The notes beneath the pieces are model-generated. The model saw only the letters and a program-made list of their open reading frames with translations. It was not told the DNA's origin and made no database searches. The position numbers and the translations under genes are program-made. Positions 44,223 to 53,023 of a DNA stretch of 64,000 bases are shown in pieces. This DNA comes from Bacillota bacterium. GTDB taxonomy: Bacteria; Bacillota; Clostridia; Lachnospirales; Lachnospiraceae. The stretch is from the NCBI GenBank assembly GCA_023421075.1, contig JAEZUM010000022.1, positions 13,713-77,712 of the forward strand. The letters run 5' to 3'. The stretch's first letter is position 1. Each line of letters starts with the position of its first letter.

Positions 44223-44250
44223 ATATTACCATAAATTCGGATAAATGCAA
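44223..44250 (-). promoter_or_regulatory. Promoter of the maltodextrin operon
   Basis: The minus strand has TTGCAT (44245-44250), a 16-nt spacer and TAATAT (44223-44228). The predicted start near 44216 lies at the edge of the tandem operator. Confidence 0.6.
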
Positions 44251-44282
44251 GTACATTTTATTTATTTTTCACAACAAAATGA

Positions 44283-44327
44283 AAAGACCGTTCAGAATGC
44301 CTTATAAAGAGCCTTCCTACGGTCTTT
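44283..44327 (-). terminator. Terminator downstream of the chemoreceptor gene
   Basis: AAAGACCG and CGGTCTTT form an 8-bp outer stem, with a GGAAGGC/GCCTTA-type inner pairing. On the minus strand it is followed by TCATTTTG. It lies about 25 nt past the stop codon. Confidence 0.65.
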
Positions 44328-44352
44328 CTACTTTGTCTAAAAGGGTTATATT

Positions 44353-46494
44353 CTAGATAATAAAATTGTTAATAGCTTCTTTCAGTTCCTTCGCATTGGC
44401 ATCCATTTCATTGGCTGCCTCCTCCAGGGTGGCTACAGCATTTGCTTGGTCACTAACTGTATTCTCAATACTACCGGAGGTTGCCATGGTCTCCTCTGAA
44501 ATTGCAGAGATGTTTTCTACAGCATTCAAGGTTCCTTCTCTTGCCACTTCCATATTCTTCATATTTGAGCTTATTATTGACAGATTCGCAATTAGACTCT
44601 CCATAACGGTATTCATACCGTGAAAAGCTTCAATGGTATGGCCAACGAAATCATTTTGCTTACTGACAACACTCTGCGCTTCCTTTGCTGTCTCTACCGT
44701 ATCTTCTGTCTGCTGCTGAATCTCATGGATCACACCCTTGATCTCATTTGCAGAAGTCATTGACTTAGTCGCCAGTTTACGTATCTCGGTTGCCACTACT
44801 GCAAACCCTTTTCCTGCGTCTCCTGCCCTAGCTGCCTCGATTGACGCATTAAGAGAGAGTAGATTTGTTTGATCCGCTATATCATTAATCACTTGTACAA
44901 TATCTCCTATAGAGCGTGTCTTATCCTCCAGAGCATCAATATTTTCTACAACATATCTGGTACTTTTATTCGTTGCCTCCGACTGCCTGATCAACTTCTC
45001 CATCGTATCAATTCCACTGGCAACCATTGTTTTTATATCCTCAGTGAGCTGCTCAATCTCACTGAGGTTATGGTTAACAATGGTTATCTTCTGCGATAAC
45101 TCATCCATCTGCAGCAGGCAATTCTGAGAATCCTGGGCTTGTCCTTCGATACCATGACTAATCTCGTCCACAGCCTGTGTTATGTTGTCGTTGGATAAGG
45201 CAATCGTTTTTGATACCCTCATTACATTGGCGGCAGAATCAGTAACCTTTCCTCCCACCTGCGCCATCTTATGAACCAGACTTCTCATATTGTTCATGGT
45301 ATCTGTAATATTTGATGCCAAGGTAGCAAATTCATCTCTCCGATGAAAAGAAACCTGGACAGTCAGATCCCCCTGTGATATTTTCTGTAGCTTCCGATTA
45401 ATTTCCTTCAGTGTTCTACCAATCCCGTTAGAGATCAGAAAACCGACTGTTACGGCGACGAGACAGGCAAGGACCACAATAATAACCGTGGTTAATCGGA
45501 TGGCATTCGCTTGCTGCATAAAGCTGCTCTTTGGAACCAGACTGCAGATTGTCATTCCTGTACCACCAATCTTACTGTACATATACAAATAATCCTCGGA
45601 CTGATGTTTTACGTATTCCGATCCACTGGGCTCCTCTGATTGAAGACTCTCAATAAAATAGTTCTGAGAGCCAAATAGGAAGCCATCCTCCGATACGCCT
45701 TCTGCAGCGGATTCCAATTGGTCATTTCTAACAAGCAGCTCTCTCCCATCCTCTGTTATCAACCCTACCAGGCTTCCCTCGCCAATCTCTAGTTCTTTTA
45801 AAAATTCCACTAAGGACTCGGCACTTAGATCGATAACGATACAGCCGCTGTCCATATCAAACGTTCGGATCAGGGTTACAGCATAATCTTCCGTATCAAG
45901 TCCCAACTCCTCATCAATGAGAGCATGGTTTCCGATCCAGTAAGAAACAGTATCTGAGTCTCTCAGCTTCTGTCCTTCCTCAGAGGCTTTCATCTCCTTA
46001 TAGAAGCCATTGATATTCTCCATATCACTTGTCAGAACCGGTATTTTCTCGCCACCGATGATATGTATATTTTCAATAAACTTTTCCAGATTCGCTTTCT
46101 TTAATAACTCATTATTCTTCGCAGTCACAAACTTAAGTCTTTCCTGCTTATCGGTATAGACCAGCCCTCTGATAAAATAAGATGTGTCATTATCCTGTAT
46201 GTATTGCTGTGCAATGGCATCCACAGCCTCTGTCACATATTCCAAGTAACCGGTTGCCATATTAAAAGTGTTATTGCTTGCCTGTTCATAGTTTGAAAGC
46301 AAGCCCTTGGATGCCCTGGTATATGATGTGACCCCCAAAATCACAATAAAGGCAACCGGAATACTGAAGCCTAATATCAGCTTCGCTAAGATACCAAACC
46401 GAATTTTGTGCTCCCCCCCTGTAGAAGATGCTTTACCGCTCTTAAATTTCGTCAATAGTGATAATAATCTTTTAAAACTCACAACCTTTTTCAT
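44353..46494 (-). CDS. Methyl-accepting chemotaxis protein
   Basis: A 713-residue chemoreceptor. Order: basic cytoplasmic start, membrane segment 1 (about 33-53), a large extracellular double-CACHE-like sensor (about 60-335), membrane segment 2 (about 340-360), HAMP (about 361-415) and the cytoplasmic signalling rod. The hairpin tip reads QTNLLSLNASIEAARAGDAG (about 553-572). Close to the end are Glu/Gln-rich methylation regions. The start ATG 46494 has GAGGAGG. The ligand is not known. It lies between the mal operon and tRNA-thiolation genes, without cheW/cheA partners. Confidence 0.92.
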   Translation of the reverse strand: MKKVVSFKRLLSLLTKFKSGKASSTGGEHKIRFGILAKLILGFSIPVAFIVILGVTSYTRASKGLLSNYEQASNNTFNMATGYLEYVTEAVDAIAQQYIQDNDTSYFIRGLVYTDKQERLKFVTAKNNELLKKANLEKFIENIHIIGGEKIPVLTSDMENINGFYKEMKASEEGQKLRDSDTVSYWIGNHALIDEELGLDTEDYAVTLIRTFDMDSGCIVIDLSAESLVEFLKELEIGEGSLVGLITEDGRELLVRNDQLESAAEGVSEDGFLFGSQNYFIESLQSEEPSGSEYVKHQSEDYLYMYSKIGGTGMTICSLVPKSSFMQQANAIRLTTVIIVVLACLVAVTVGFLISNGIGRTLKEINRKLQKISQGDLTVQVSFHRRDEFATLASNITDTMNNMRSLVHKMAQVGGKVTDSAANVMRVSKTIALSNDNITQAVDEISHGIEGQAQDSQNCLLQMDELSQKITIVNHNLSEIEQLTEDIKTMVASGIDTMEKLIRQSEATNKSTRYVVENIDALEDKTRSIGDIVQVINDIADQTNLLSLNASIEAARAGDAGKGFAVVATEIRKLATKSMTSANEIKGVIHEIQQQTEDTVETAKEAQSVVSKQNDFVGHTIEAFHGMNTVMESLIANLSIISSNMKNMEVAREGTLNAVENISAISEETMATSGSIENTVSDQANAVATLEEAANEMDANAKELKEAINNFII

Positions 46495-46563
46495 ATAAAT
46501 CTACCTCCTCGAAATCAGCATGGTTACAATTATAACTGATATAATTATAAATGTACAGAATGA

Positions 46564-46591
46564 TTTTCGAAATTTTTCGATAGATTTTTCG
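46564..46591. promoter_or_regulatory. Three spaced TTTTCG repeats upstream of the chemoreceptor gene
   Basis: TTTTCGA at 46564-46570 and 46574-46580, and TTTTCG at 46586-46591, at 10-12 bp intervals, 70-100 nt upstream of the start codon. The helical spacing could suit a regulator, but AT-rich chance repeats are the simpler reading. Confidence 0.2.
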
Positions 46592-46634
46592 TATCAACGT
46601 CATATTTTCTCTGTTATATAGTTTATTCGTATAC

Positions 46635-46673
46635 AAAAAGCTGTTTCTCTTCTGATTTGGAAAAGAAACAGCT
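46635..46673 (-). terminator. Terminator downstream of the TtcA-like gene
   Basis: AGCTGTTTCT (46639-46648) and AGAAACAGCT (46664-46673) form a perfect 10-bp stem. On the minus strand it runs into TTTTTG. It ends the cysteine desulfurase / TtcA-like unit. Confidence 0.85.
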
Positions 46674-46730
46674 CACTGTCTGCTAATAATCACTTTACTA
46701 TATCTGATATACAGATCTATGAGATCATTG

Positions 46731-47588
46731 TTAATCCAGCTCCGGAACAACAGACGCCTTACAATCATAATGATCCAGAAAATGATACTCATGTTCCTTA
46801 TCATGGTATCCAATGATGGTGTCTAAATTCACATTATGAACACTTCGGAAGATATTCATATCGATAGCCGGGTTCGTTTGTCTGAATTTCTTAATCAACC
46901 CTTTCATCTCCTGACGCTTGGAATTTCCACCGCCATTATCACTCAGTGTACAATTCTCTGTAAATCGACAGGCACATTGGATAAATTGGAGATCATTATA
47001 CTGTTTCCAATTAAGGATATCTGCTTCCTTCACCAGATACATGGGGCGAATCAGCTGCATACCTGGATGATTCGTACTATGCAGCTTAGGCATCATGGTC
47101 TGAATCTGTCCACCATAGAGCATGCCCATAAGAATCGTTTCTATCACATCATCGAAATGATGTCCCAGAGCAATCTTATTACATCCAAGTGCCTGGGCAT
47201 TCTTATACAAATAACCTCTTCTCATACGAGCGCACAAATAACAGGGGGACTCCTCAACCTCTGCTACGATGTCAAAAATCTGTGTCTCAAAAATCTTAAT
47301 CGGAATATCTAAAAGCTTTGCATTATCAATAATCGTCTGACGGTTCACTTCATTATAGCCGGGATCCATCACAAGGAATTCCAGCTCAAAGTTCATCTTA
47401 CCATGCCTTTGAACCTCCTGCATCAGCTTGGCCAAAACAAAGGAATCCTTTCCGCCGGACATACATACCGCAATCTTATCGCCCTCTTCAATGAGCTTAT
47501 AATCATTGACACCGTTAATAAATTTCTTCCAGAGTGGCTTGCGGAATTTTGTTATAATACTTCGTTCAATCTGTTGATATCGTTCCAT
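46731..47588 (-). CDS. TtcA-family tRNA thiolation protein
   Basis: A 285-residue PP-loop ATPase of the TtcA family, which adds sulfur to C32 of some tRNAs. The ATP-binding motif is CMSGGKDSFVLAKLMQE (about 43-57). Iron-sulfur cysteines are in SPCYLCARMRRGYLY (about 114-117) with a further Cys in CACRFTENC; the helper motif LGHHFDDVIETI is also present. It starts 40 nt after the cysteine desulfurase gene, a natural sulfur source, and shares its terminator. The ribosome-binding site is weak. A related thiolation target such as U54 cannot be excluded. Confidence 0.85.
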   Translation of the reverse strand: MERYQQIERSIITKFRKPLWKKFINGVNDYKLIEEGDKIAVCMSGGKDSFVLAKLMQEVQRHGKMNFELEFLVMDPGYNEVNRQTIIDNAKLLDIPIKIFETQIFDIVAEVEESPCYLCARMRRGYLYKNAQALGCNKIALGHHFDDVIETILMGMLYGGQIQTMMPKLHSTNHPGMQLIRPMYLVKEADILNWKQYNDLQFIQCACRFTENCTLSDNGGGNSKRQEMKGLIKKFRQTNPAIDMNIFRSVHNVNLDTIIGYHDKEHEYHFLDHYDCKASVVPELD

Positions 47589-47628
47589 TTATCTTCTACT
47601 TTCTATTCATTTATCGGTTAATGCCATT

Positions 47629-48750
47629 CTAGATGGCTAGCTTCTCATAACATTCTTGAAACGCGGTCAGGAAAGATTTAAGTTCCTCTTCGGTCGTTAA
47701 ATGGCTGAGGCTGATTCTCCAGGAGCACAGTGCATTCTTTCTATCCTTAGTGACCTCATATACCGGTCTGGAGGGCGAATTCAGCACCGAACAGGCAGAC
47801 TTCGTCGAGATACAGATCCCTTTCTCTGCCAATGCTTCCTGAAAAAGTGTTGCCTTCACTCCCTGAATACTTAGGTTGATGATATGAGGAATACTGTGCT
47901 TTGTACTGTTGATCCTAACCTTCTTATATTTTGTCAGCTCTCTTATCAATTCATCATGAAGTCCGGTCACAAATTGATATCGTTCTTCCTGATACAAAAT
48001 CGCTAATTCCAAGGACTTCTCTAAAGATGCTGTCAAGGCCAGAGCCGGACTGCCGCTTCGATATACCGTGGTACTTGTCCCACCATGGATCAGAGGCTCA
48101 AGTTGTACCGTATCCTTGCAGATTAACACGCCACAACCATTCATCCCAAAAAATTTATGGGGTGTAAAGGATAACAGATCAATATTATTCAGTGTAATCA
48201 GTATCTTACCAATTGCTTGCGTAGCATCCACATGAAAATAACAATTGGGATATTGAAGCAATAGTTCACCGATCTCAGATATCGGCTGCCTTATGCCTAA
48301 TTCACTGTCAACATAGCTTACAGATACTAACACGGTATCCTTTCTGATCAGTTCCTTCAGATGCGCTGTGTCTACTATGCCATCCTCCGTAATTCCTACC
48401 ATATCAATCTCATACCCTTGCGACTGGAGATAGGATAAAGCACCACTGACCGAAGAGTGCTCCAATCCGGTGGAAATGATATGCTTACCATTATGACGGT
48501 AAGCCCTCGCCAGTCCTTTTATCGCCAGATTATTTGCTTCACTGGCTCCTGAAGTATATATAATCTCCGTTGTTTTGATTCCTAGTACCTCAGCAATATG
48601 ATCCGTTACCTGCTTCATCTTGTTACCAGCTTCCATCCCAAGCGGATGAACGGAGTTTGGATTTGCAATATAGCGATTGCTGCAATCCACATAGCAATCC
48701 ATGACCCTGGGGTCAACCGGGGTGTTGGCTGCATAGTCTAAATAAATCAT
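47629..48750 (-). CDS. Cysteine desulfurase, NifS/IscS-like
   Basis: A 373-residue PLP enzyme that takes sulfur from cysteine. The N-terminus MIYLDYAANTPVDPRV is typical. The PLP-binding Lys is in FTPHKFFGMNGCG (about residue 195) and the sulfur-accepting Cys in STKSACSVL (about 317). The Cys-loop is of the longer, IscS/NifS class I type (SACSVLNSPSRPVYEV). The start ATG 48750 has TAGAGGTGAAAC. It is followed by the TtcA-like gene, so tRNA thiolation is its probable task; no iscU is present. Confidence 0.92.
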   Translation of the reverse strand: MIYLDYAANTPVDPRVMDCYVDCSNRYIANPNSVHPLGMEAGNKMKQVTDHIAEVLGIKTTEIIYTSGASEANNLAIKGLARAYRHNGKHIISTGLEHSSVSGALSYLQSQGYEIDMVGITEDGIVDTAHLKELIRKDTVLVSVSYVDSELGIRQPISEIGELLLQYPNCYFHVDATQAIGKILITLNNIDLLSFTPHKFFGMNGCGVLICKDTVQLEPLIHGGTSTTVYRSGSPALALTASLEKSLELAILYQEERYQFVTGLHDELIRELTKYKKVRINSTKHSIPHIINLSIQGVKATLFQEALAEKGICISTKSACSVLNSPSRPVYEVTKDRKNALCSWRISLSHLTTEEELKSFLTAFQECYEKLAI

Positions 48751-48820
48751 GTTTCACCTCTATATTTGTATAATAAGAAATGCAATAGAAAAAAGCATCC
48801 TAGGTTACTATTGTCATGAA

Positions 48821-48902
48821 TTAACCCCTGCAAGCCTTTGTCATAATGCAGATACCAAAATTGATCTGTCTATCTTATGATCGAACGCTTTACAGGGGTT
48901 TA
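48821..48902 (-). other. 82-nt structured element between sigK and the desulfurase gene
   Basis: TTAACCCCTG...AAGC pairs with GC...CAGGGGTTTA, then TCATAA/TTATGA and CAGAT/ATCTG stack inward, giving a long hairpin with internal loops. The single transition between arms is G-U on the minus strand, the strand of sigK. There is no T-run after it, so it is a weak terminator or a structured mRNA end. Confidence 0.45.
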
Positions 48903-48969
48903 CCATATTGTACAATATTATAATGTGTAATTCCTACTATGTCAATGGATGAAATATGGTTCTAAGTAG

Positions 48970-49608
48970 CTATTCAAAGCATTCACGTAATTTCTTTAAT
49001 GCCTTTTTCTCGATCCGACTGACATAACTTCTGGATATGCCCAGCTTCCCGGCGATTTCTCGTTGGGTTACCTCTTTGTGATTACTTAAGCCGTACCGCA
49101 AGCAGATGATTTCACGTTCTCTATCTGTTAATACCTTACCGATAATGTGATACAGTTTCTTAATATCGTCCTCTAGAACAATCTTTTCTACAATATCAAT
49201 TTCTGCCTCTTCTATGATATCCAAAAGATTTATTTCATTACCTTCCCGATCCGATCCGATGGGATCATACAGATATACTTCTTTTGCTAAGCGTTTACCG
49301 CTTCTGAGCATCATCAACAGCTCATTATCAATGCAACGGGAGGCATAGGTAGCCAGGCGAATTCCTTTCTCTTCATCGAAGGTATCGATTGCCTTAATCA
49401 GACCAATCGTTCCGATCGAAATAAGGTCATCGGTTTCTTTATCTACCATATTGTATTTTTTAACGATATGAGCCACTAATCTGAGATTGTGCTCTATCAA
49501 TTTATCCCTTGAGGCCTTATCGCCTTCCTTGCAACGCTTCAGATAGTCAGCTTCTTCCTTGGTGCTTAATGGCTTTGGAAATGACTTCACGAAGATAAGC
49601 ACCCTCAA
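48970..49608 (-). CDS. sigK: Sporulation sigma factor SigK
   Basis: Up to 212 residues, a sigma-70 family member for the late mother cell. Region 2 includes IEHNLRLVAHIVKKYNMVDK and DLISIGTIGLIKAIDTF. Region 4 includes LTDREREIICLRYGL and the helix-turn-helix TQREIAGKLGISRSYVSRIE. The family segment SFPKPLSTKEE starts at residue 9, so nearly all of the roughly 20-residue pro-sequence of B. subtilis pro-SigK is missing. There is no ATG: TTG 49608 gives the longest form; GTG 49590 (GAGGG about 11 nt upstream) gives 206 residues. A stop codon lies a few codons upstream in frame. The gene is not split by a skin element. Confidence 0.92.
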   Translation of the reverse strand: MRVLIFVKSFPKPLSTKEEADYLKRCKEGDKASRDKLIEHNLRLVAHIVKKYNMVDKETDDLISIGTIGLIKAIDTFDEEKGIRLATYASRCIDNELLMMLRSGKRLAKEVYLYDPIGSDREGNEINLLDIIEEAEIDIVEKIVLEDDIKKLYHIIGKVLTDREREIICLRYGLSNHKEVTQREIAGKLGISRSYVSRIEKKALKKLRECFE

Positions 49609-49627
49609 TGCCCATAAGATTCATTTA

Positions 49628-49655
49628 TATCTTATGATGTGATATGACATAAAGT
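49628..49655 (-). promoter_or_regulatory. Possible sigma-K-type promoter of sigK
   Basis: On the minus strand, AC (49654-49655), a 17-nt spacer and CATAAGATA (49628-49636) fit AC-N16/17-CATANNNTA. This would allow SigK to stimulate its own gene, as known in Bacillus. In the rest of the 305-nt divergent gap (49609-49913) I see only a small CCGGA/TCCGG hairpin (49867-49881). Confidence 0.4.
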
Positions 49656-49913
49656 GCCTATCCCTCTTAAAAAAGGACAGAAGGACTTACAGTTTTTTAA
49701 AAGAGCACAATATTGGACAATAACGCGAAGAGTTTGAAGCATTTTAACCATATAAACCAGCTTATGTTCTTACGCTTAGTCACTATACAACCTATTTTAC
49801 CTGTGATACACTATTAGGAGCGAGAATTCTAGTACAACTCAAATGAATGAATAACGATATCTATCTCCGGATCCTGTCCGGTTACTTATAATCACCTCGA
49901 AGGAGTCCTAACA

Positions 49914-50624
49914 TTGAGAATCGGAATATGTGATGACAATCAACTCTATCTTAATAAACTAACACAAACAATAAAATTATTAATAAATCCTTCTGACCGT
50001 ATTACCGTTGAGACATTATCCCCGGAGGCTTTAGCAGCCTACATAGAATCCGGTTCTGTTCCTTACGATATCCTTGTCTCCGATATTGATATGGGACCTT
50101 ATAACGGAATTGATTTTGCAGGTAAGATTAATGACATCGCACCATTCTGTGTCATTATATTTATCAGTAATTTTTTGAATTATGCGACGCAAGTCTATGA
50201 TGTAGCTCATATTTACTTTGTCTTAAAATCAGAAGCTGAGGAACGATTGCCAAAAGCATTAGAAAAAGCAATCGCGATTCATAATGACCGCATCGGTAGA
50301 AGTATACTGGTACGCTTCCAGAACACGGAATACAGACTGTTTCAATCTGATATTACTTATATTGAAGCGTTGGGACGTTATCTCTTTATTCATGACCTAA
50401 AGCAAAGCTACAAATACATTCAATCCCTGAAGAGCATAATGAATGATTTATCTGATTCCTTTGCCAGATGCCATAACAGCTATCTTGTAAACATGAAGTA
50501 CATCCATTCCATAAATCGAACGAACTGTGTTCTATCAAATGGCATATCACTTCCGATTAGCAAGACCTATTATAAAGCATTTCAGTCTGCATATGTAGCT
50601 TATGTTTCCAGTGAATTATCATAG
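49914..50624 (+). CDS. LytTR-family response regulator
   Basis: A 236-residue AgrA/VirR-type regulator. The receiver domain (1-120) has the acidic pair in ICDDN, the phosphorylated Asp in VSDIDMGPYNGIDFA (about residue 56) and Lys in VLKSEAEERLP. The LytTR DNA-binding domain (about 130-230) reads YIEALGRYLFIHD and FARCHNSYLVNMKYIHSIN. The start is TTG 49914 with AAGGAGTCC 5-6 nt upstream. Its 3' end overlaps by 25 bp the end of the opposing histidine kinase gene, its probable partner. No agrB or agrD peptide gene is visible in the window. Confidence 0.9.
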   Translation: MRIGICDDNQLYLNKLTQTIKLLINPSDRITVETLSPEALAAYIESGSVPYDILVSDIDMGPYNGIDFAGKINDIAPFCVIIFISNFLNYATQVYDVAHIYFVLKSEAEERLPKALEKAIAIHNDRIGRSILVRFQNTEYRLFQSDITYIEALGRYLFIHDLKQSYKYIQSLKSIMNDLSDSFARCHNSYLVNMKYIHSINRTNCVLSNGISLPISKTYYKAFQSAYVAYVSSELS

Positions 50625-52018
50625 TCCTTGGCTTCGGGAATCAACTTTAGCATTACCATCGCCGAGAATTCTGTGCCAGAATCCTTTCGTTCTTTATAGC
50701 CATCATAACGCTTTACGATTTCGTCTATAATACGTAGGCCATAGCCATGATGTTTCGTATCCTTCTTTGTTGTGCCATAACCATGCTCATCCGCCTGTAA
50801 CACTTGTGACGGCGCTTTGCTGTTGGTTATCTTGATCCCAAGATAATTACCGATTTGATTCGTTTTAATCTTTATATGATTTTTATTTTGCGGATTATTC
50901 CTACAGCTCTCTATCGCATTATCCAGTAGATTAGAAAATATACACATCAAATCAATATCCTGAAAGGGCAGCTTCTGTGGCAAATTTACCTCCAGATCAA
51001 AGTGTATATCTGCTTCATCACAGGCTCTAAGCTTCTGGATCAATACTGCATTAATTATTTTATTGTCACAATAAGTCCCTCGTTTCACATCCTTGTATTG
51101 ATCTGTAAGCATTCGGGTGTATTCTCTTGCATCCTGAGTATCCCCCTGTTCCACAAGAACCTTAATTGTATTGATATGATTTCCAATATCATGATATAAC
51201 TTATGTATCTCAAGCTCCTTCTGCTGCAATGCCAGATAATTGGCATACTGCAATTCATTTTGCTCCTTAAGCAAGCCGTTCTCGGTTCTTAAAACCCTTT
51301 GATCCGTATATATGATAGCGATAGCTATACAAAATACAATCACAAGTACAACAATGATAACTTCCCGGTAATTATCAAATCCGATAATTTTATTACTGGT
51401 ATCATCCGAGGTGTATTGATAGGTTTTGGTTGTTAACAATACCATACTGGCCCAGATTGTATAAATAATTACCCAAAGCTTTTTGGATATTTTATTAAGA
51501 TTAATTCGCTTTATAATGCTTCTAACCAGATAATAGAACAGTGTATAAATAATCAACATAATGGCGATACTTGCAAGATACTGCGGCAGATTATCTCCAT
51601 TGACGGTCTGATATATAATTCTTTCTTCACTATCCAGGTAAGTGAATGCTTTAATATAGTAAGCGATCGGAAATACCAGAACGATATGCAGAACAATGGT
51701 GAGCCAATAGGTTTGGTACCACACTTTCTGTAATGCTCTGGACAAAAATAAGATAATCAGAAACTCTCCGATTATTGAGGTCAATTTCGTAAGAATGATA
51801 ATCGCCAGCGTTTCCTCAACCAGTTTCTGTGCGATAATTATATTGGATAAGGTATTGGTAATCGTTAAAAAATTAGCAAAGAAAAAAGCGCTGATATACG
51901 CTTTTCTTTTGCTAATTTTGAGTGTAAAACTACTACACAGTATAAAATATACCGCATATTCATATATAATTGATATTAGATAAAAACAAAGAAATTCACT
52001 AATAAGTTTCAGTAACAC
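50600..52018 (-). CDS. GHKL-type sensor histidine kinase, AgrC-like
   Basis: A 472-residue sensor. Six or seven membrane segments (residues 1-245) are followed by a coiled-coil (RTENGLLKEQNELQYANYL), a His box LYHDIGNHINTI (about 272-283), and a GHKL ATPase domain with N-box FSNLLDNAIESCRNN and G-box HGYGLRIIDEI. This is the layout of AgrC/ComD peptide sensors that work with LytTR regulators. The start is GTG 52018 with CGGAGG about 10 nt upstream. It is convergent with the regulator gene, and the ends overlap. Confidence 0.88.
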   Translation of the reverse strand: MLLKLISEFLCFYLISIIYEYAVYFILCSSFTLKISKRKAYISAFFFANFLTITNTLSNIIIAQKLVEETLAIIILTKLTSIIGEFLIILFLSRALQKVWYQTYWLTIVLHIVLVFPIAYYIKAFTYLDSEERIIYQTVNGDNLPQYLASIAIMLIIYTLFYYLVRSIIKRINLNKISKKLWVIIYTIWASMVLLTTKTYQYTSDDTSNKIIGFDNYREVIIVVLVIVFCIAIAIIYTDQRVLRTENGLLKEQNELQYANYLALQQKELEIHKLYHDIGNHINTIKVLVEQGDTQDAREYTRMLTDQYKDVKRGTYCDNKIINAVLIQKLRACDEADIHFDLEVNLPQKLPFQDIDLMCIFSNLLDNAIESCRNNPQNKNHIKIKTNQIGNYLGIKITNSKAPSQVLQADEHGYGTTKKDTKHHGYGLRIIDEIVKRYDGYKERKDSGTEFSAMVMLKLIPEAKDYDNSLET

Positions 52019-52091
52019 AGTCTGGTTGCCTCCGGATTAATCCTTATCTTTTTCTATGTATTGCTTGCATATCATACCATGTTATTTGGTA

Positions 52092-52880
52092 TTAAGTCAA
52101 ACATCGAAACCAAGGCATTTTTAATTTGCTCTTATTGGTATATTGATTTCTACAACGGATCCTGGATAATAATCTTATGGCATATTCATTATCCCGTTTA
52201 CTCTCCTCCTGAAGCCAAGGTAATAAATCCTCGATCCAGAGATCATAATTATCGGTTAAAAGGTAATATAGGTACTTTTCAGCAGCCGCGGCCTTACTCT
52301 CCCGCTTCTCCATTAGATGCTTCAATAACCTGATTGCATATTCTGTATTGACCTGATCGCTCATATAACCCATAGTCGAGATTCGAAAACGAAAGGAGGA
52401 TAAGATCCGATCCAAGCGGCTGAGTGACATAGCCTGAAGCTCCGGAACATCCTCGACCTCTACAGGCGAAAGCTGTCTATCCCAGTTGTTATACTTCAAG
52501 GTATCCAGGTTCAAACATTGGATCCCATTTCCACTCAAATCCCAATTCATATTCCAGTGTGCAAGGATCAGCATAGCAGTCTCATTTCCACTATCACAGA
52601 TATTCTCAAGCCGTTTGAGTACATCCTTAATCGGTCTTGACATCTCGTATGGTACATCAGAACCAATCTCCAAGACAATCGCAGGAAGAAGTGCACGAGA
52701 ATAACCAAAATCGATAGCTTTCCAAAAACATCGTAATGCTTCCTCTGTCTTATTCTTATTCAGATGTACTAATCCCTGTTGAAATTCTACATCGATTGAT
52801 TTGACAGAATTCTGTTGGTATAAATTGCCGGGCATAAATGCTTTCGTTTTGTTATCGATTTGGTCTTCTACATTGTACAT
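52092..52880 (-). CDS. Hypothetical protein with TPR/Sel1-like segment
   Basis: A 262-residue soluble, mainly helical protein. Residues about 30-65 look like a TPR or Sel1 unit (VEFQQGLVHLNKNKTEEALR, then CFWKAIDFGYSRALL), and a similar helical pattern recurs near 175-240 (EYAIRLLKHLMEKRESKAAA). No catalytic motif and no signal peptide are seen. The start is ATG 52880, following a CTGTGGGGGAT sequence. It lies alone between the histidine kinase gene and the GGDEF-EAL gene, on the same strand. I do not recognise the family. Confidence 0.65.
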   Translation of the reverse strand: MYNVEDQIDNKTKAFMPGNLYQQNSVKSIDVEFQQGLVHLNKNKTEEALRCFWKAIDFGYSRALLPAIVLEIGSDVPYEMSRPIKDVLKRLENICDSGNETAMLILAHWNMNWDLSGNGIQCLNLDTLKYNNWDRQLSPVEVEDVPELQAMSLSRLDRILSSFRFRISTMGYMSDQVNTEYAIRLLKHLMEKRESKAAAAEKYLYYLLTDNYDLWIEDLLPWLQEESKRDNEYAIRLLSRIRCRNQYTNKSKLKMPWFRCLT

Positions 52881-53023
52881 ATTCTATCCCCCACAGATAT
52901 GTAATGAACTCAGTAAAATGATAATATTTTGACAATATAAAATCAATACAACTGTCATAACTTGATCATTTACTGTCATAACTGGGCGCAATATGTATGA
53001 TGTAATCGCCTATTAAGGATCGT

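Noticed and set aside
49621..49913. A hidden agrD-like peptide gene next to the LytTR regulator
   Set aside because: The plus strand contains only very short frames there, for example a 3-codon ATG frame around 49843, and no ribosome-binding site with a peptide-like product.
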